64,000 nucleotides of DNA, taken from positions 129,001 to 193,000 of the forward strand of contig NZ_JABBHF010000007.1 in the NCBI RefSeq assembly GCF_012910715.1, in the 5' to 3' direction. The notes beneath the pieces are model-generated. The model was given only the letters and a program-made list of their open reading frames with translations. It did not search any database and was not told where the DNA came from. The position numbers and the translations under genes are program-made. This DNA comes from Flavivirga algicola. GTDB lineage: Bacteria; Bacteroidota; Bacteroidia; Flavobacteriales; Flavobacteriaceae. Of this stretch, positions 28,568 through 37,526 are shown piece after piece. Numbering within the stretch: the first letter of the stretch is position 1; the number at the start of each line of letters is the position of its first letter.

Positions 28568-28692
28568 GCTTTATTGAATTATCTTTTGGTTTAATAGAAG
28601 CATTTTATAAGGTAATTGTATTTGAAACCAAATAAATGTAAGTGTTGAGGAAAGTTTATGTATTGTAAGTTAATTGTTTGTTTATCAAATAA

Positions 28693-30519
28693 TCAACTCT
28701 TTAAAACAACTTTCCCAGTCCAAGTTTTGTTATCTAGTTTAATTTGATAAATATAGAGGCCAGCAGGGAAGTGGTACCCGTTTTGATTTTTACCATACCA
28801 TCTTTCTGCCCATTCGCCTTCTGGAATGTTTTCTCTGTAAAGATTCCATACTTGAAGTCCAGAAATAGAGTAAATATTAATTTCTAATGATGTCTGGGAA
28901 ATAGTATTTATTTTAAATTCAGTAAAAAATGAAAAAGGATTAGGAATACAAGAGAGACTAATTTCTTCAGATAGAGGTTCGGGGTTTTCTTCATTGTTTT
29001 CTTCTTCATTTTCAGTTTCTTCAAAAGTTTTCCCTTCGGTCATTCCCGAACCTTCAACAATATTAATTTTTTGATTCTTGTCGATATTGTAAATGATTTC
29101 CTTTGAACTATTAGGCCATTTAACGATAAGACTGTCTATTTTTTTAACTTCCCCAAGTCCAAAATGTATGGGTTTAATACTTTGCCCCATAATAGCAGCG
29201 CCATGATTGAGCCTATGGACAGCTTTGCCTTCTGAAAAAGCCGATAAAGTTGCACCAAATGCATCTCTGTTTACCGTGGTCCCTTGCAGATTTACTTGAA
29301 GCCATGAATTGGGATTCGCAACTATATTTTCATATAAGTAAGGAGCGCTATTGGTGTTGCTTACCAGAATATCGAGATCACCATCATTGTCAAAATCAAA
29401 AACTTCAGCCCCCATACCATTAGCAATACCATCTGCTTCAGATTCATTTGACCATTCTTCAAAACTATTGCTGCCTTCACTTCGTAAATTTTTAAAGAAT
29501 ACGTTTTTATAGCGCAAGTCATTGTCTCCATTAACAACGTATATATCCTGATCTCCGTCATTATCGGCATCAAAAAGTCGTGTACCCCAGCCAAAATGAC
29601 CATTTCCTACTTTTTCAACTTCTGTTTTATTTTCAAATGGAGCTCCAGGAGTTCCCATAAAAAGTGGGTTGCTTTTGCCTTCAGCAATGTTAGTAACATA
29701 GATGTCAAAATACCCATCGTTATTATAATCGCCAATATCTGAACCCATGCCACATCCTAGATTAGTTAAATTATAGGCTACTGTAGACTCAACAAACGAT
29801 TTTCCTTCTTGGCTCAAGTAAAATTTGCTTAAACCAAAATCGTTTACAACGTAGATGTCTATCCAGCCATCATAGTTTACATCAATTGGGAGGCAAGACC
29901 ATGTTCTGTTGCCATCGTCAAGATTAAGTGCGCCTTCAATCTCTGTAAATGTGCCATCATTATTGTTGGTAAATAATCTATTGGCAGCGTCTAGATATTG
30001 CAAGTACAGGTCCAGGTCACCATCGTTATCATAATCCCACCATAACCCTCCAGTGTTACTGCAATTATCCTTACAGGAAGTTATATTGGCTTGTACACTA
30101 ACATCTGTAAATGTACCATTACCCGTGTTTTTATATAGTTGCGTACCATTTTGGTGAGCGAGCAATAAGTCTGGATAGCCATCATTGTTGTAGTCTCCCC
30201 AAGCAGCACCAAGTTTTAAGTCTAATTTATTAGCTTTAGAATGTTGATTTGCGAATCCAGCATCTTCTGTTACATCTTCAAATCGTCCCCCCCTATTGTT
30301 TAAAAGTCGACTCCAGGTATTTGGATTGTTTTTATCGAAGGAGTTATACGCTACAATAAAAACATCTAAATCGCCATCCAAATCGTAGTCTGCAACAGCA
30401 TTTCCATAATTTACTTCCATTTCGGAAAAAATGGAAATATTCTTTTCAAAAAATCTCTGAGCCTCTACAGTTGTAACGCTAAATATTAAAAAAAGTACTA
30501 GTAATTTAGAAGTATGCAA
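28693..30519 (-). CDS. FG-GAP/VCBS surface protein with ASPIC/UnbV domain and T9SS type A tail
   Basis: 608 residues. A cleavable signal peptide (MHTSKLLVLFLIFSVTTVEAQ) precedes seven or so FG-GAP/VCBS blades with calcium loops of the DxDxDGxxD type (for example DYDLDGDLD, DYNNDGYPD, DADNDGDQD). An ASPIC/UnbV segment follows at about 390-460 (FGATLSAFSEGKAVHRLNHGAAIMGQSIKPIHFGLG, WPNSSKEIIYNI). A Glu-rich linker and a type IX type A sorting tail (NPFSFFTEFKI...INIYSISGLQVWNLYREN...GLYIYQIK...GKVVLKS) end the protein. It is probably a beta-propeller displayed on the cell surface that binds sugar chains or proteins. It lies in the sugar-acid locus but on the opposite strand, next to the larger lipoprotein relative. 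Confidence 0.9.
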   Translation of the reverse strand: MHTSKLLVLFLIFSVTTVEAQRFFEKNISIFSEMEVNYGNAVADYDLDGDLDVFIVAYNSFDKNNPNTWSRLLNNRGGRFEDVTEDAGFANQHSKANKLDLKLGAAWGDYNNDGYPDLLLAHQNGTQLYKNTGNGTFTDVSVQANITSCKDNCSNTGGLWWDYDNDGDLDLYLQYLDAANRLFTNNNDGTFTEIEGALNLDDGNRTWSCLPIDVNYDGWIDIYVVNDFGLSKFYLSQEGKSFVESTVAYNLTNLGCGMGSDIGDYNNDGYFDIYVTNIAEGKSNPLFMGTPGAPFENKTEVEKVGNGHFGWGTRLFDADNDGDQDIYVVNGDNDLRYKNVFFKNLRSEGSNSFEEWSNESEADGIANGMGAEVFDFDNDGDLDILVSNTNSAPYLYENIVANPNSWLQVNLQGTTVNRDAFGATLSAFSEGKAVHRLNHGAAIMGQSIKPIHFGLGEVKKIDSLIVKWPNSSKEIIYNIDKNQKINIVEGSGMTEGKTFEETENEEENNEENPEPLSEEISLSCIPNPFSFFTEFKINTISQTSLEINIYSISGLQVWNLYRENIPEGEWAERWYGKNQNGYHFPAGLYIYQIKLDNKTWTGKVVLKS

Positions 30520-30629
30520 AACGTATATTTTAGTCTCATTAAATTTAAAATATACATAGGATTAAAAAGAGTAATCCCAAATCAAATAGAAGTAAATTTT
30601 AGTTTATGCCAAGAGTAATGAGAACAGTG

Positions 30630-33600
30630 CTAATATTTGAAGACCTGTAAACTGTCATTATTGTTGCCAACTAAAATAGCTTGAGCATTTTTAATTTTAA
30701 TCTTTGCCATAGATTTTGCATTATGGGGCACGTAAAACCCGCTTTCTGTTACAGGAATGCTATTAAACTTACCTTTACCATTTCCTTTTAAATATAAACC
30801 TATTCCAGCATCATTTCTAGGTGTTTCTATTTCAGATCCATATAAATTTCCTGATATGACTATATCTTTATTACCATCATCATCAAAATCGTCAACAATA
30901 ATATTGTTAATACTTGATATTTGTGCTAATTGAGGTAATTTATGTAACTTGAAATCTTCTCCTTCAATATTTTTAACATAATATGAGGCAAAGTCGTGTG
31001 CTCTGAAGTGTAATGCATTATCTAGATTATCACCATAGATATCTTTTAAATTAGAGTTTCCAAAGGATTCGAAATTTGGAAATTTCTTTTCCAAAGAAGG
31101 AATTTGTTCTAGAGAGCAAGATCTGCCACGTACAGGGTACACCTGTCCGTGATCATAATAACTTAAAACAATGTCATTAGAACCATTTTTATCAAAATCA
31201 TAACTATGAACTTGAAACGGATGATCTTCTGAGGCTTTATACTTGTAGTTAAGTCCTAAGTTACCAACAATAAGATCGTTGTATCCGTCTTTATCCATAT
31301 CAGCACTAGTCACTTGAAAGTACCACCCTTCGGTGTTTTTGAGCCCTTCAAATTCTTTTCTTGCAAAAGAACCATTTTTGTTTACGAAAACTATAATAGG
31401 CATCCATTCTCCTGTAACAACCAAATCTAAAAAAGAGTCATTGTTAATATCGGTCCATGTTGCAGATGTTGTTAATCCTAGTTTGTTCAAGCCAGGTATC
31501 ACGGTATTAGTTACATCTACAAAAGAGCCATTTCTATTTTCAAGTAACTTGCTATTTGTTGGGTGTGGGTATTTTTGAGGCGTAAGTCTTCCTCCTATGA
31601 AAAGGTCGAGGTCGCCATCATTATCATAATCAGCTTGTTCAACCACTGAACTGCTAATATAGTATTTTGGGACTCTAGTTTTGTCTTTCTTAAAGGAGCC
31701 CATACCATTATTTATATATAATCTATCTTGAAAAAGTCTATGGTTTTCAGGGAATTCATTACCGCCACTAGCTACAAATAAATCTAGATCACCGTCATTA
31801 TCAACATCTATAAAAGTGCTTCCAGCATCTTCGGCGTCTTTATCCTGGATCCAGGCACCATCCTTTTTTTCTGAAAAAGTACCATCTTCTTTTTGTAGAA
31901 ATAACACACCTGGATTACCCGCTGATCCGCCAATAAAAAAATCTTCTAGACTGTCATTGTTAACATCGCCAACAGAAAGATAAGGGCCAAATTGAGACAT
32001 TTTATGAGGTAATAAAACTTCTCTTAAATAATCATTATAGGCATTCTCTTTGTGCTTGTACAGGAGTTTAGTATCTTGAATAATATCTTTAAAAACAAGG
32101 TCAGTCTTTTTTTGCTTTGAAATAAGTTGGTTTACTGTGATATTTTTAGGCGAAACCTGAATTGTTTGCTTGCCTTTAACATTTTCCAGTAATGTTGTTT
32201 CTCCGTTAGGCCATTTAATTTCAACTTTTTCTACCTGATTGGCATCGCCAATTCCGAAATGTGCAATGTCTTCACTTTTAGACATGTAGCCTCTGTTGTT
32301 AGAAAGCTCTACGATCTGCCATAGAGAATCGTTTTTATATAAGCTCACTCTTGTTCCATATATATTTGAGTTGTTTTTGATGCTTAATTTAAATCTAATA
32401 TAATTTCCTATGTTTCTTTCTGTAGTATTATTTCTGTATATAAATGCTTCTTCATCTACATTGTTAATCACAATATCTAGATCGCCATCTAAATCTAAAT
32501 CGGCATAGCAAGCACCATTTGACAATGTCGGTAAATCAAAACCCCAGTCTTCAATTTTGTTCTCAAATGTTAAATCCCCTCTGTTTTTATAGATGTAATT
32601 ATTTAGCTTATCTTCTGGTGCCATTTGTGCTAGGGCCAAAACATTTACGACATCTTGAAACCTTTTGTTTTGTTTTTTTGCTTCAATTTCAATGCTATCT
32701 AAAATGATTTCGTATTTGTTATTTACATCACTGTAGCGCATATTTCTTTTAATACCATTAGTAACAAAAATATCTTTGAGGCCATCATTGTCAAAATCTG
32801 CGATTAGTGGCCCCCAGCTCCAATCTGTATTTGAAACCCCAGCAATTTGCGCAAGATCACTAAAGGTACTGTTGCCATTATTTCTCTGTAATGTATTAAA
32901 CATATATTGGTAGTGCCAACCTCTATCTACGATGGCCCAGAAATCTTCAGGCCTCATACCTCCCATGTTTGTTTTTATACGCTTGTGGTCTTCGGCTACC
33001 ATATCAACGACCATCATATCTAGATGACCATCATTATCAAAATCGGCTATATCACTTCCCATGCTAAAATTAGAAATATGCTTAAAGGATTTATTCGTGG
33101 TATTGCTAAAAGTCCTATTGCCATTATTTACATATAAATAATCAGGTTTATCATAATCGTTGGTAATGTATATATCGGGCCAGCTATCATTATTAATATC
33201 TCCAACACTAGCAGATAATCCATGGGCTAAATTTTTTGTACCAGCCATATGTGATACTTCTGAAAAGCCTTTGTTTGACCCAAGGTTTAAAAAAAGTTTA
33301 TCACTGTAACGTGGATTTGCATATTTTAAAGGTGTTTGTCCACTAGACCTGTTTCCGTATCCAGGAGGTTGGTTGACCAGATATAAATCTACCCAGCCAT
33401 CTTTGTTGAAATCAAAAAAATTAGCTTGAATTGAATGCCCAGGGTCGTTGATACGATAAGCTTGAGCGCTTTCTGTAAAACTTAAATCCCCATTATTTAT
33501 ATAAAGTAGATTATTGCTGCTGCCTCTTTTTTTGAGACTAGCATTTTTACAAACATAAATATCTAGGTACCCATCTGCATTTACATCGGCAAAGGTCACG

Positions 33601-33962
33601 CCAGTAGACCAAGAATTAATGGTATTTATTCCAGATTTTAAAGAAATGTCTTCGAAAGTTAAATTCCCTTTGTTTAGGTATAATTTGTCTTTAACTTGAT
33701 TTCCTGAAAAATAAATATCAGGTAAACCATCATTATTAATATCTCCAATAGCAACGCCAGCCCCATTCACAAAACCTTCATTAATAAGGTGGTTCTCGTC
33801 TTTTGTTTCGGTAAGTGTGTTTGAAAATGTAATTCCTGTGTGATTTGAGCTAATTAAACTAAAATGTTTATCCGATGCCCTCAAAATAGGTGGGTGATTT
33901 TTAGTACAAGAATTTATACTTAACCCAATCAAAAATATAATACCGTAACTTTTTTTCAACAT
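30630..33962 (-). CDS. Large FG-GAP/VCBS lipoprotein with ASPIC/UnbV domain
   Basis: 1110 residues. A lipoprotein signal (MLKKSYGIIFLIGLSINSC, lipid site Cys19) is followed by two blocks of FG-GAP/VCBS beta-propeller repeats (about 40-500 and 660-1100). They are rich in calcium loops such as DINNDGLPD, DFDNDGHLD and DVDNDGDLD. An ASPIC/UnbV domain lies between them at about 535-605 (IYGTRVSLYKNDSLWQIVELSNNRGYMSKSEDIAHFGIG). Such 'CRTAC1-like' lipoproteins are very common beside SusC/SusD genes in marine Bacteroidota, where they are thought to be surface glycan- or protein-binding accessories. It is transcribed away from susC (338-base divergent region) and towards the smaller relative, 110 bases downstream, probably as one unit. 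Confidence 0.88.
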   Translation of the reverse strand: MLKKSYGIIFLIGLSINSCTKNHPPILRASDKHFSLISSNHTGITFSNTLTETKDENHLINEGFVNGAGVAIGDINNDGLPDIYFSGNQVKDKLYLNKGNLTFEDISLKSGINTINSWSTGVTFADVNADGYLDIYVCKNASLKKRGSSNNLLYINNGDLSFTESAQAYRINDPGHSIQANFFDFNKDGWVDLYLVNQPPGYGNRSSGQTPLKYANPRYSDKLFLNLGSNKGFSEVSHMAGTKNLAHGLSASVGDINNDSWPDIYITNDYDKPDYLYVNNGNRTFSNTTNKSFKHISNFSMGSDIADFDNDGHLDMMVVDMVAEDHKRIKTNMGGMRPEDFWAIVDRGWHYQYMFNTLQRNNGNSTFSDLAQIAGVSNTDWSWGPLIADFDNDGLKDIFVTNGIKRNMRYSDVNNKYEIILDSIEIEAKKQNKRFQDVVNVLALAQMAPEDKLNNYIYKNRGDLTFENKIEDWGFDLPTLSNGACYADLDLDGDLDIVINNVDEEAFIYRNNTTERNIGNYIRFKLSIKNNSNIYGTRVSLYKNDSLWQIVELSNNRGYMSKSEDIAHFGIGDANQVEKVEIKWPNGETTLLENVKGKQTIQVSPKNITVNQLISKQKKTDLVFKDIIQDTKLLYKHKENAYNDYLREVLLPHKMSQFGPYLSVGDVNNDSLEDFFIGGSAGNPGVLFLQKEDGTFSEKKDGAWIQDKDAEDAGSTFIDVDNDGDLDLFVASGGNEFPENHRLFQDRLYINNGMGSFKKDKTRVPKYYISSSVVEQADYDNDGDLDLFIGGRLTPQKYPHPTNSKLLENRNGSFVDVTNTVIPGLNKLGLTTSATWTDINNDSFLDLVVTGEWMPIIVFVNKNGSFARKEFEGLKNTEGWYFQVTSADMDKDGYNDLIVGNLGLNYKYKASEDHPFQVHSYDFDKNGSNDIVLSYYDHGQVYPVRGRSCSLEQIPSLEKKFPNFESFGNSNLKDIYGDNLDNALHFRAHDFASYYVKNIEGEDFKLHKLPQLAQISSINNIIVDDFDDDGNKDIVISGNLYGSEIETPRNDAGIGLYLKGNGKGKFNSIPVTESGFYVPHNAKSMAKIKIKNAQAILVGNNNDSLQVFKY

Positions 33963-34300
33963 GAAGAATAAGATGTTTTTCTTAAAAATATATTAGAGAT
34001 CCATTATCAAAATATGTAGGAGTTTAAGAGCGATATTTAGAAATATTTAAAATACCTCTCTAAAAAAGACCAAGTTAATAATTATTTGCTCATCTATTGA
34101 TAAATATGGAATCTTAAGTGGCTTTTGATTGATTTTTACTCTTTGTTGAATTCCGTTTACTCACCTGCAAGTATGCTTAAGATGTAATTTGCATACCTGT
34201 TTAAGACGTGTGGTATGTGTCATATATATAATAGGACTGACGATACTGCAAATACAGGTCTTAAGAAAACTAATTTATTAACTAAACTAAACTTAAAATT
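33963..34300. promoter_or_regulatory. Divergent control region upstream of susC
   Basis: 338 bases between the FG-GAP lipoprotein and susC. A direct repeat TTAAGATGT (34177-34185) and TTAAGACGT (34201-34209) is spaced exactly 24 bases, with a third TTAAGA at 34261. Regulators with an AraC-type output, such as the sensor encoded downstream at 39.5 kb, bind direct repeats near susC promoters, so this is a candidate operator. TATATATAATA at about 34222 could be the -7 region. AT richness makes chance matches possible. Confidence 0.4.
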
Positions 34301-37300
34301 ATGAGGAAAATTTATTTTTTCAAATGCTTATTCGACAGATTTAGGTTGTTGGGCAAAAAGAAAGGACTGTTATTGCTCTCTCTTTTCAGTGCTTTTTTGT
34401 TACAAGCGCAAACGACTAATGTCTCGGGGGTGATTACAGATGAGTCTAATCAGCCTTTAATAGGCGCCAATGTCTTGGTAAAAGGAACCAGTAGAGGGGC
34501 GTATACAGATTTTGACGGTAAGTATACAATTGATGTAAACGCTGGAGAGGTTCTTGTATTCTCTTACACAGGATTTGAAACTAAAGAAGTTACAGTTGGT
34601 GCTAGTTCTACAATTGATGTCATCTTAGCTGAAGATGCCGCGTCTTTAGATGAGGTTATTTTAATTGGGTATGGTACTAGAAAAAAAGCTGATGTAGTGA
34701 GTGCTGTAAGTACGGTAGACAGGGACTTCTTGGAACAACAACCTTCTTCAGATGCCACGAGAGCATTACAAGGTAGTGCTTCGGGTGTGACGGTTGTTGC
34801 TTCTGCACGGCCAGGGCAACAAGCCCAAGTTAGAATTCGTGGTCTGGGAAGTATTAATGGAAATTCACCACTGTTTATTGTAGATGGTGTCACTGGGGGA
34901 GCTGTTCCACCACCGGATCAAATCGAATCTATTCAAGTGTTAAAAGATGCGTCTTCTACAGCTATTTATGGAGCTAGAGGTGCAAGTGGTGTGATTTTGA
35001 TTACAACTAAAACAGGAAGAAAAGGTCAGGCAGCTAAAATTCAATTTAATGTTAGAACTGGTATTGGTAGAAATAATGCGAAATATGATTTAGTTACCGA
35101 TCCTAATTTAATTGGGCAAATGCTCTGGTTAGAGCAAACAAATGATGGTATTACGCCTAGTCATCCACACTTTCAATTTGACCCAAATGACATTATGGGT
35201 ACGAGGGTGAATGATTATTTATTCCCTAATGGAGCCTCTATTGGAGATCCTTCAACAGATCCTTCTTTATATGAAGAGCGAAACTACCCTATCACGTTAA
35301 CTAATCAAAATGGTACAGATTGGCTAGATGAGTTGTATAGGTCTGCACTATTACAGGATTATAATTTAGGTATAACTGGTGGGTCAGAAAAAACAGCTTA
35401 TTCGATAAATGCAAGTTTTTTCAATGAAGAAGGTGTTTTTAAATATAATGGGTTTAAACGATATGCTTTTAGATCTAATATTGATTCAGAACTTACAGAT
35501 TGGTTAACAGTTGGCCAAAGATTAGGAGCTACATTAAGTGAAAGTAGTGGTAATACAGTAGGTTTTAACGCTATAGCAGAAACAAGTCCGCTAATTCCAG
35601 TATTTGATATCGCTGGAAATTGGGCTGGTGGTATTGTTGGAGGTAACCTGAATGATGGTCCGAACCCGTTAGGTAATAACTTCCGTGAGCGCAAAGATTT
35701 GAGAAAAACTTTAAACGTGCAGGGTAATTTCTACATTGAAATTAGTCCTTTAAAAGATTTAAAAATTAAATCTTTATTTGGTTATAATATGAATTGGTTT
35801 AGTGGTAAAGATCCTAGATTTGGAGATCCAGAAAATACCAATGGTTCTTTTACCAATACATTAAATGAAACCAGAAATAATAGTTTAACGTGGAACTTTA
35901 CAAATACAATAAACTATACGAAGACATTTTCAGACCTTCACAACTTAGATGTTTTAGTGGGTATGGAGTCTACCAAAATGGATTTTGATATTATAACAGC
36001 AGGACGAGCAGGTTTTATTTCAACAAATGATGATTTTTATTTTTTAAGCTCAGGAGCTGATGCCATAACTAATGGCTCGATAGTAAATAATTCCAGTCCT
36101 TTTACTTGGTCGTTATTCTCATTATTCTCTCGAGTATTTTATTCTTATGATGATAAGTATATCTTAGAAGGTACTATTCGTCGTGACGGTTCATCAAGAT
36201 TTGGTGCCAACAACCGTTACGGATATTTCCCAGCAGCCTCAGCAGGATGGGTAATCTCTAAGGAGAATTTTATGGAAGGTTCTAGCAATTGGTTAAATCA
36301 ATTAAAGTTAAGAGCTGGATGGGGATTGTCAGGTAATGATCAAATAGGTAACTATAATGGATTTACAACCTTTGGTTCAGGCTTAGGTAATTCGTACTAC
36401 GGTATAGGTGGTGGTGATAACACCATTTCTCTTGGATACCAATCTACAGCATATGGCAACCCAGATGCAAAATGGGAAACTACAGAATCAATCAACTTTG
36501 GTCTTGATGCATCTATTAGAGGAGGTTTATTTGTAAGTGTTGATTTTTGGAAAAAAACAACAGAAGATATGTTGTTTAGAACGACTATCCCTGCTATTGA
36601 AGGACAGGCTACGGCACCATTCGTAAATGTTGGAACCATGGACAATACTGGACTTGATATAGAAATAAACTATAATAAAAGTGTAAATGAAGATTTTAGT
36701 TATAATATTGGAGTTAATTTAACGACTTACACAAATGAAGTTACAAAATTGTCTGCAGAAGAAGGGGATGCACTTATAGGAAGAAGTGAAAGAGGCCAAA
36801 CATATACAAGAGCAGAAAGTGGTAGAGCTTTTCCAGAATTTTATGGTTATATAGTAGATGGTATTTTCCAAACACAAGCAGAAGCTGACGGACATCCTGC
36901 AAATGGAAATTATAACGAACCTGGTAATCTTAAGATTAGAGATGTTGATGGCGATGGAGAAATTACACCAGATGATCGTACTTGGATTGGTAATCCGCAC
37001 CCAGATTTTACGGCAGGTTTAAACATTGGGGCGAAATATAAAAATTTCGATTTAACTTCAATCTGGTATGCTAGTGTAGGTAACGATATACTTAACTACT
37101 ACAATCGTTTTACGCGTTATGGTCTTTTTCAAGGGCCTAAGGCTGCAGACCGTTTATTCCGTTCATGGGGAAGCCCATATTTAGCGAATAATGCTGATGC
37201 AGTATTGCCTAAGGCCTCTAGTACAACAAGTTTTGAGCAAAACACTAATTCTGATATGATAGAGGATGGTTCATTCTTAAGACTAAAGTCTATTCAGTTA

Positions 37301-37510
37301 GGTTATAATGTGCCTTCTAAAGTATTGGATAAATTTGGTTTATCTAACATGAGATTATATGTTATGGGAACAAACTTAATTACTTTATTTGATACCTATT
37401 CTGGATTAGATGTAGAGGTATCGCCTACTACTGAAATAAATAGAGGTTTTGATTTTGGAACATGGCCACAACCGAAACAATTTATATTTGGAGTGAATAT
37501 TGGTATATAA
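34301..37510 (+). CDS. SusC/RagA-family TonB-dependent outer-membrane transporter
   Basis: 1069 residues. The signal peptide (hydrophobic part KKGLLLLSLFSAFLLQAQ) is followed by a carboxypeptidase-regulatory-like domain at about 40-115 (VSGVITDESNQPLIGANVLVKGTSRGAYTDFDGKYTI). A TonB-dependent plug comes next (DEVILIGYGTRKKADVVSAVS, then IRGLGSINGNSPLFIVDGV), then a large barrel to the C-terminus. SusC proteins pump oligomers bound by the SusD lid through the outer membrane using TonB energy. SusD follows after 16 bases. The ligand is unknown because no degradative enzyme is encoded nearby; the neighbouring sugar-acid catabolic genes suggest an aldonate- or uronate-yielding substrate. Confidence 0.95.
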   Translation: MRKIYFFKCLFDRFRLLGKKKGLLLLSLFSAFLLQAQTTNVSGVITDESNQPLIGANVLVKGTSRGAYTDFDGKYTIDVNAGEVLVFSYTGFETKEVTVGASSTIDVILAEDAASLDEVILIGYGTRKKADVVSAVSTVDRDFLEQQPSSDATRALQGSASGVTVVASARPGQQAQVRIRGLGSINGNSPLFIVDGVTGGAVPPPDQIESIQVLKDASSTAIYGARGASGVILITTKTGRKGQAAKIQFNVRTGIGRNNAKYDLVTDPNLIGQMLWLEQTNDGITPSHPHFQFDPNDIMGTRVNDYLFPNGASIGDPSTDPSLYEERNYPITLTNQNGTDWLDELYRSALLQDYNLGITGGSEKTAYSINASFFNEEGVFKYNGFKRYAFRSNIDSELTDWLTVGQRLGATLSESSGNTVGFNAIAETSPLIPVFDIAGNWAGGIVGGNLNDGPNPLGNNFRERKDLRKTLNVQGNFYIEISPLKDLKIKSLFGYNMNWFSGKDPRFGDPENTNGSFTNTLNETRNNSLTWNFTNTINYTKTFSDLHNLDVLVGMESTKMDFDIITAGRAGFISTNDDFYFLSSGADAITNGSIVNNSSPFTWSLFSLFSRVFYSYDDKYILEGTIRRDGSSRFGANNRYGYFPAASAGWVISKENFMEGSSNWLNQLKLRAGWGLSGNDQIGNYNGFTTFGSGLGNSYYGIGGGDNTISLGYQSTAYGNPDAKWETTESINFGLDASIRGGLFVSVDFWKKTTEDMLFRTTIPAIEGQATAPFVNVGTMDNTGLDIEINYNKSVNEDFSYNIGVNLTTYTNEVTKLSAEEGDALIGRSERGQTYTRAESGRAFPEFYGYIVDGIFQTQAEADGHPANGNYNEPGNLKIRDVDGDGEITPDDRTWIGNPHPDFTAGLNIGAKYKNFDLTSIWYASVGNDILNYYNRFTRYGLFQGPKAADRLFRSWGSPYLANNADAVLPKASSTTSFEQNTNSDMIEDGSFLRLKSIQLGYNVPSKVLDKFGLSNMRLYVMGTNLITLFDTYSGLDVEVSPTTEINRGFDFGTWPQPKQFIFGVNIGI

Positions 37511-37526
37511 AATAAAAAAATAGAAA

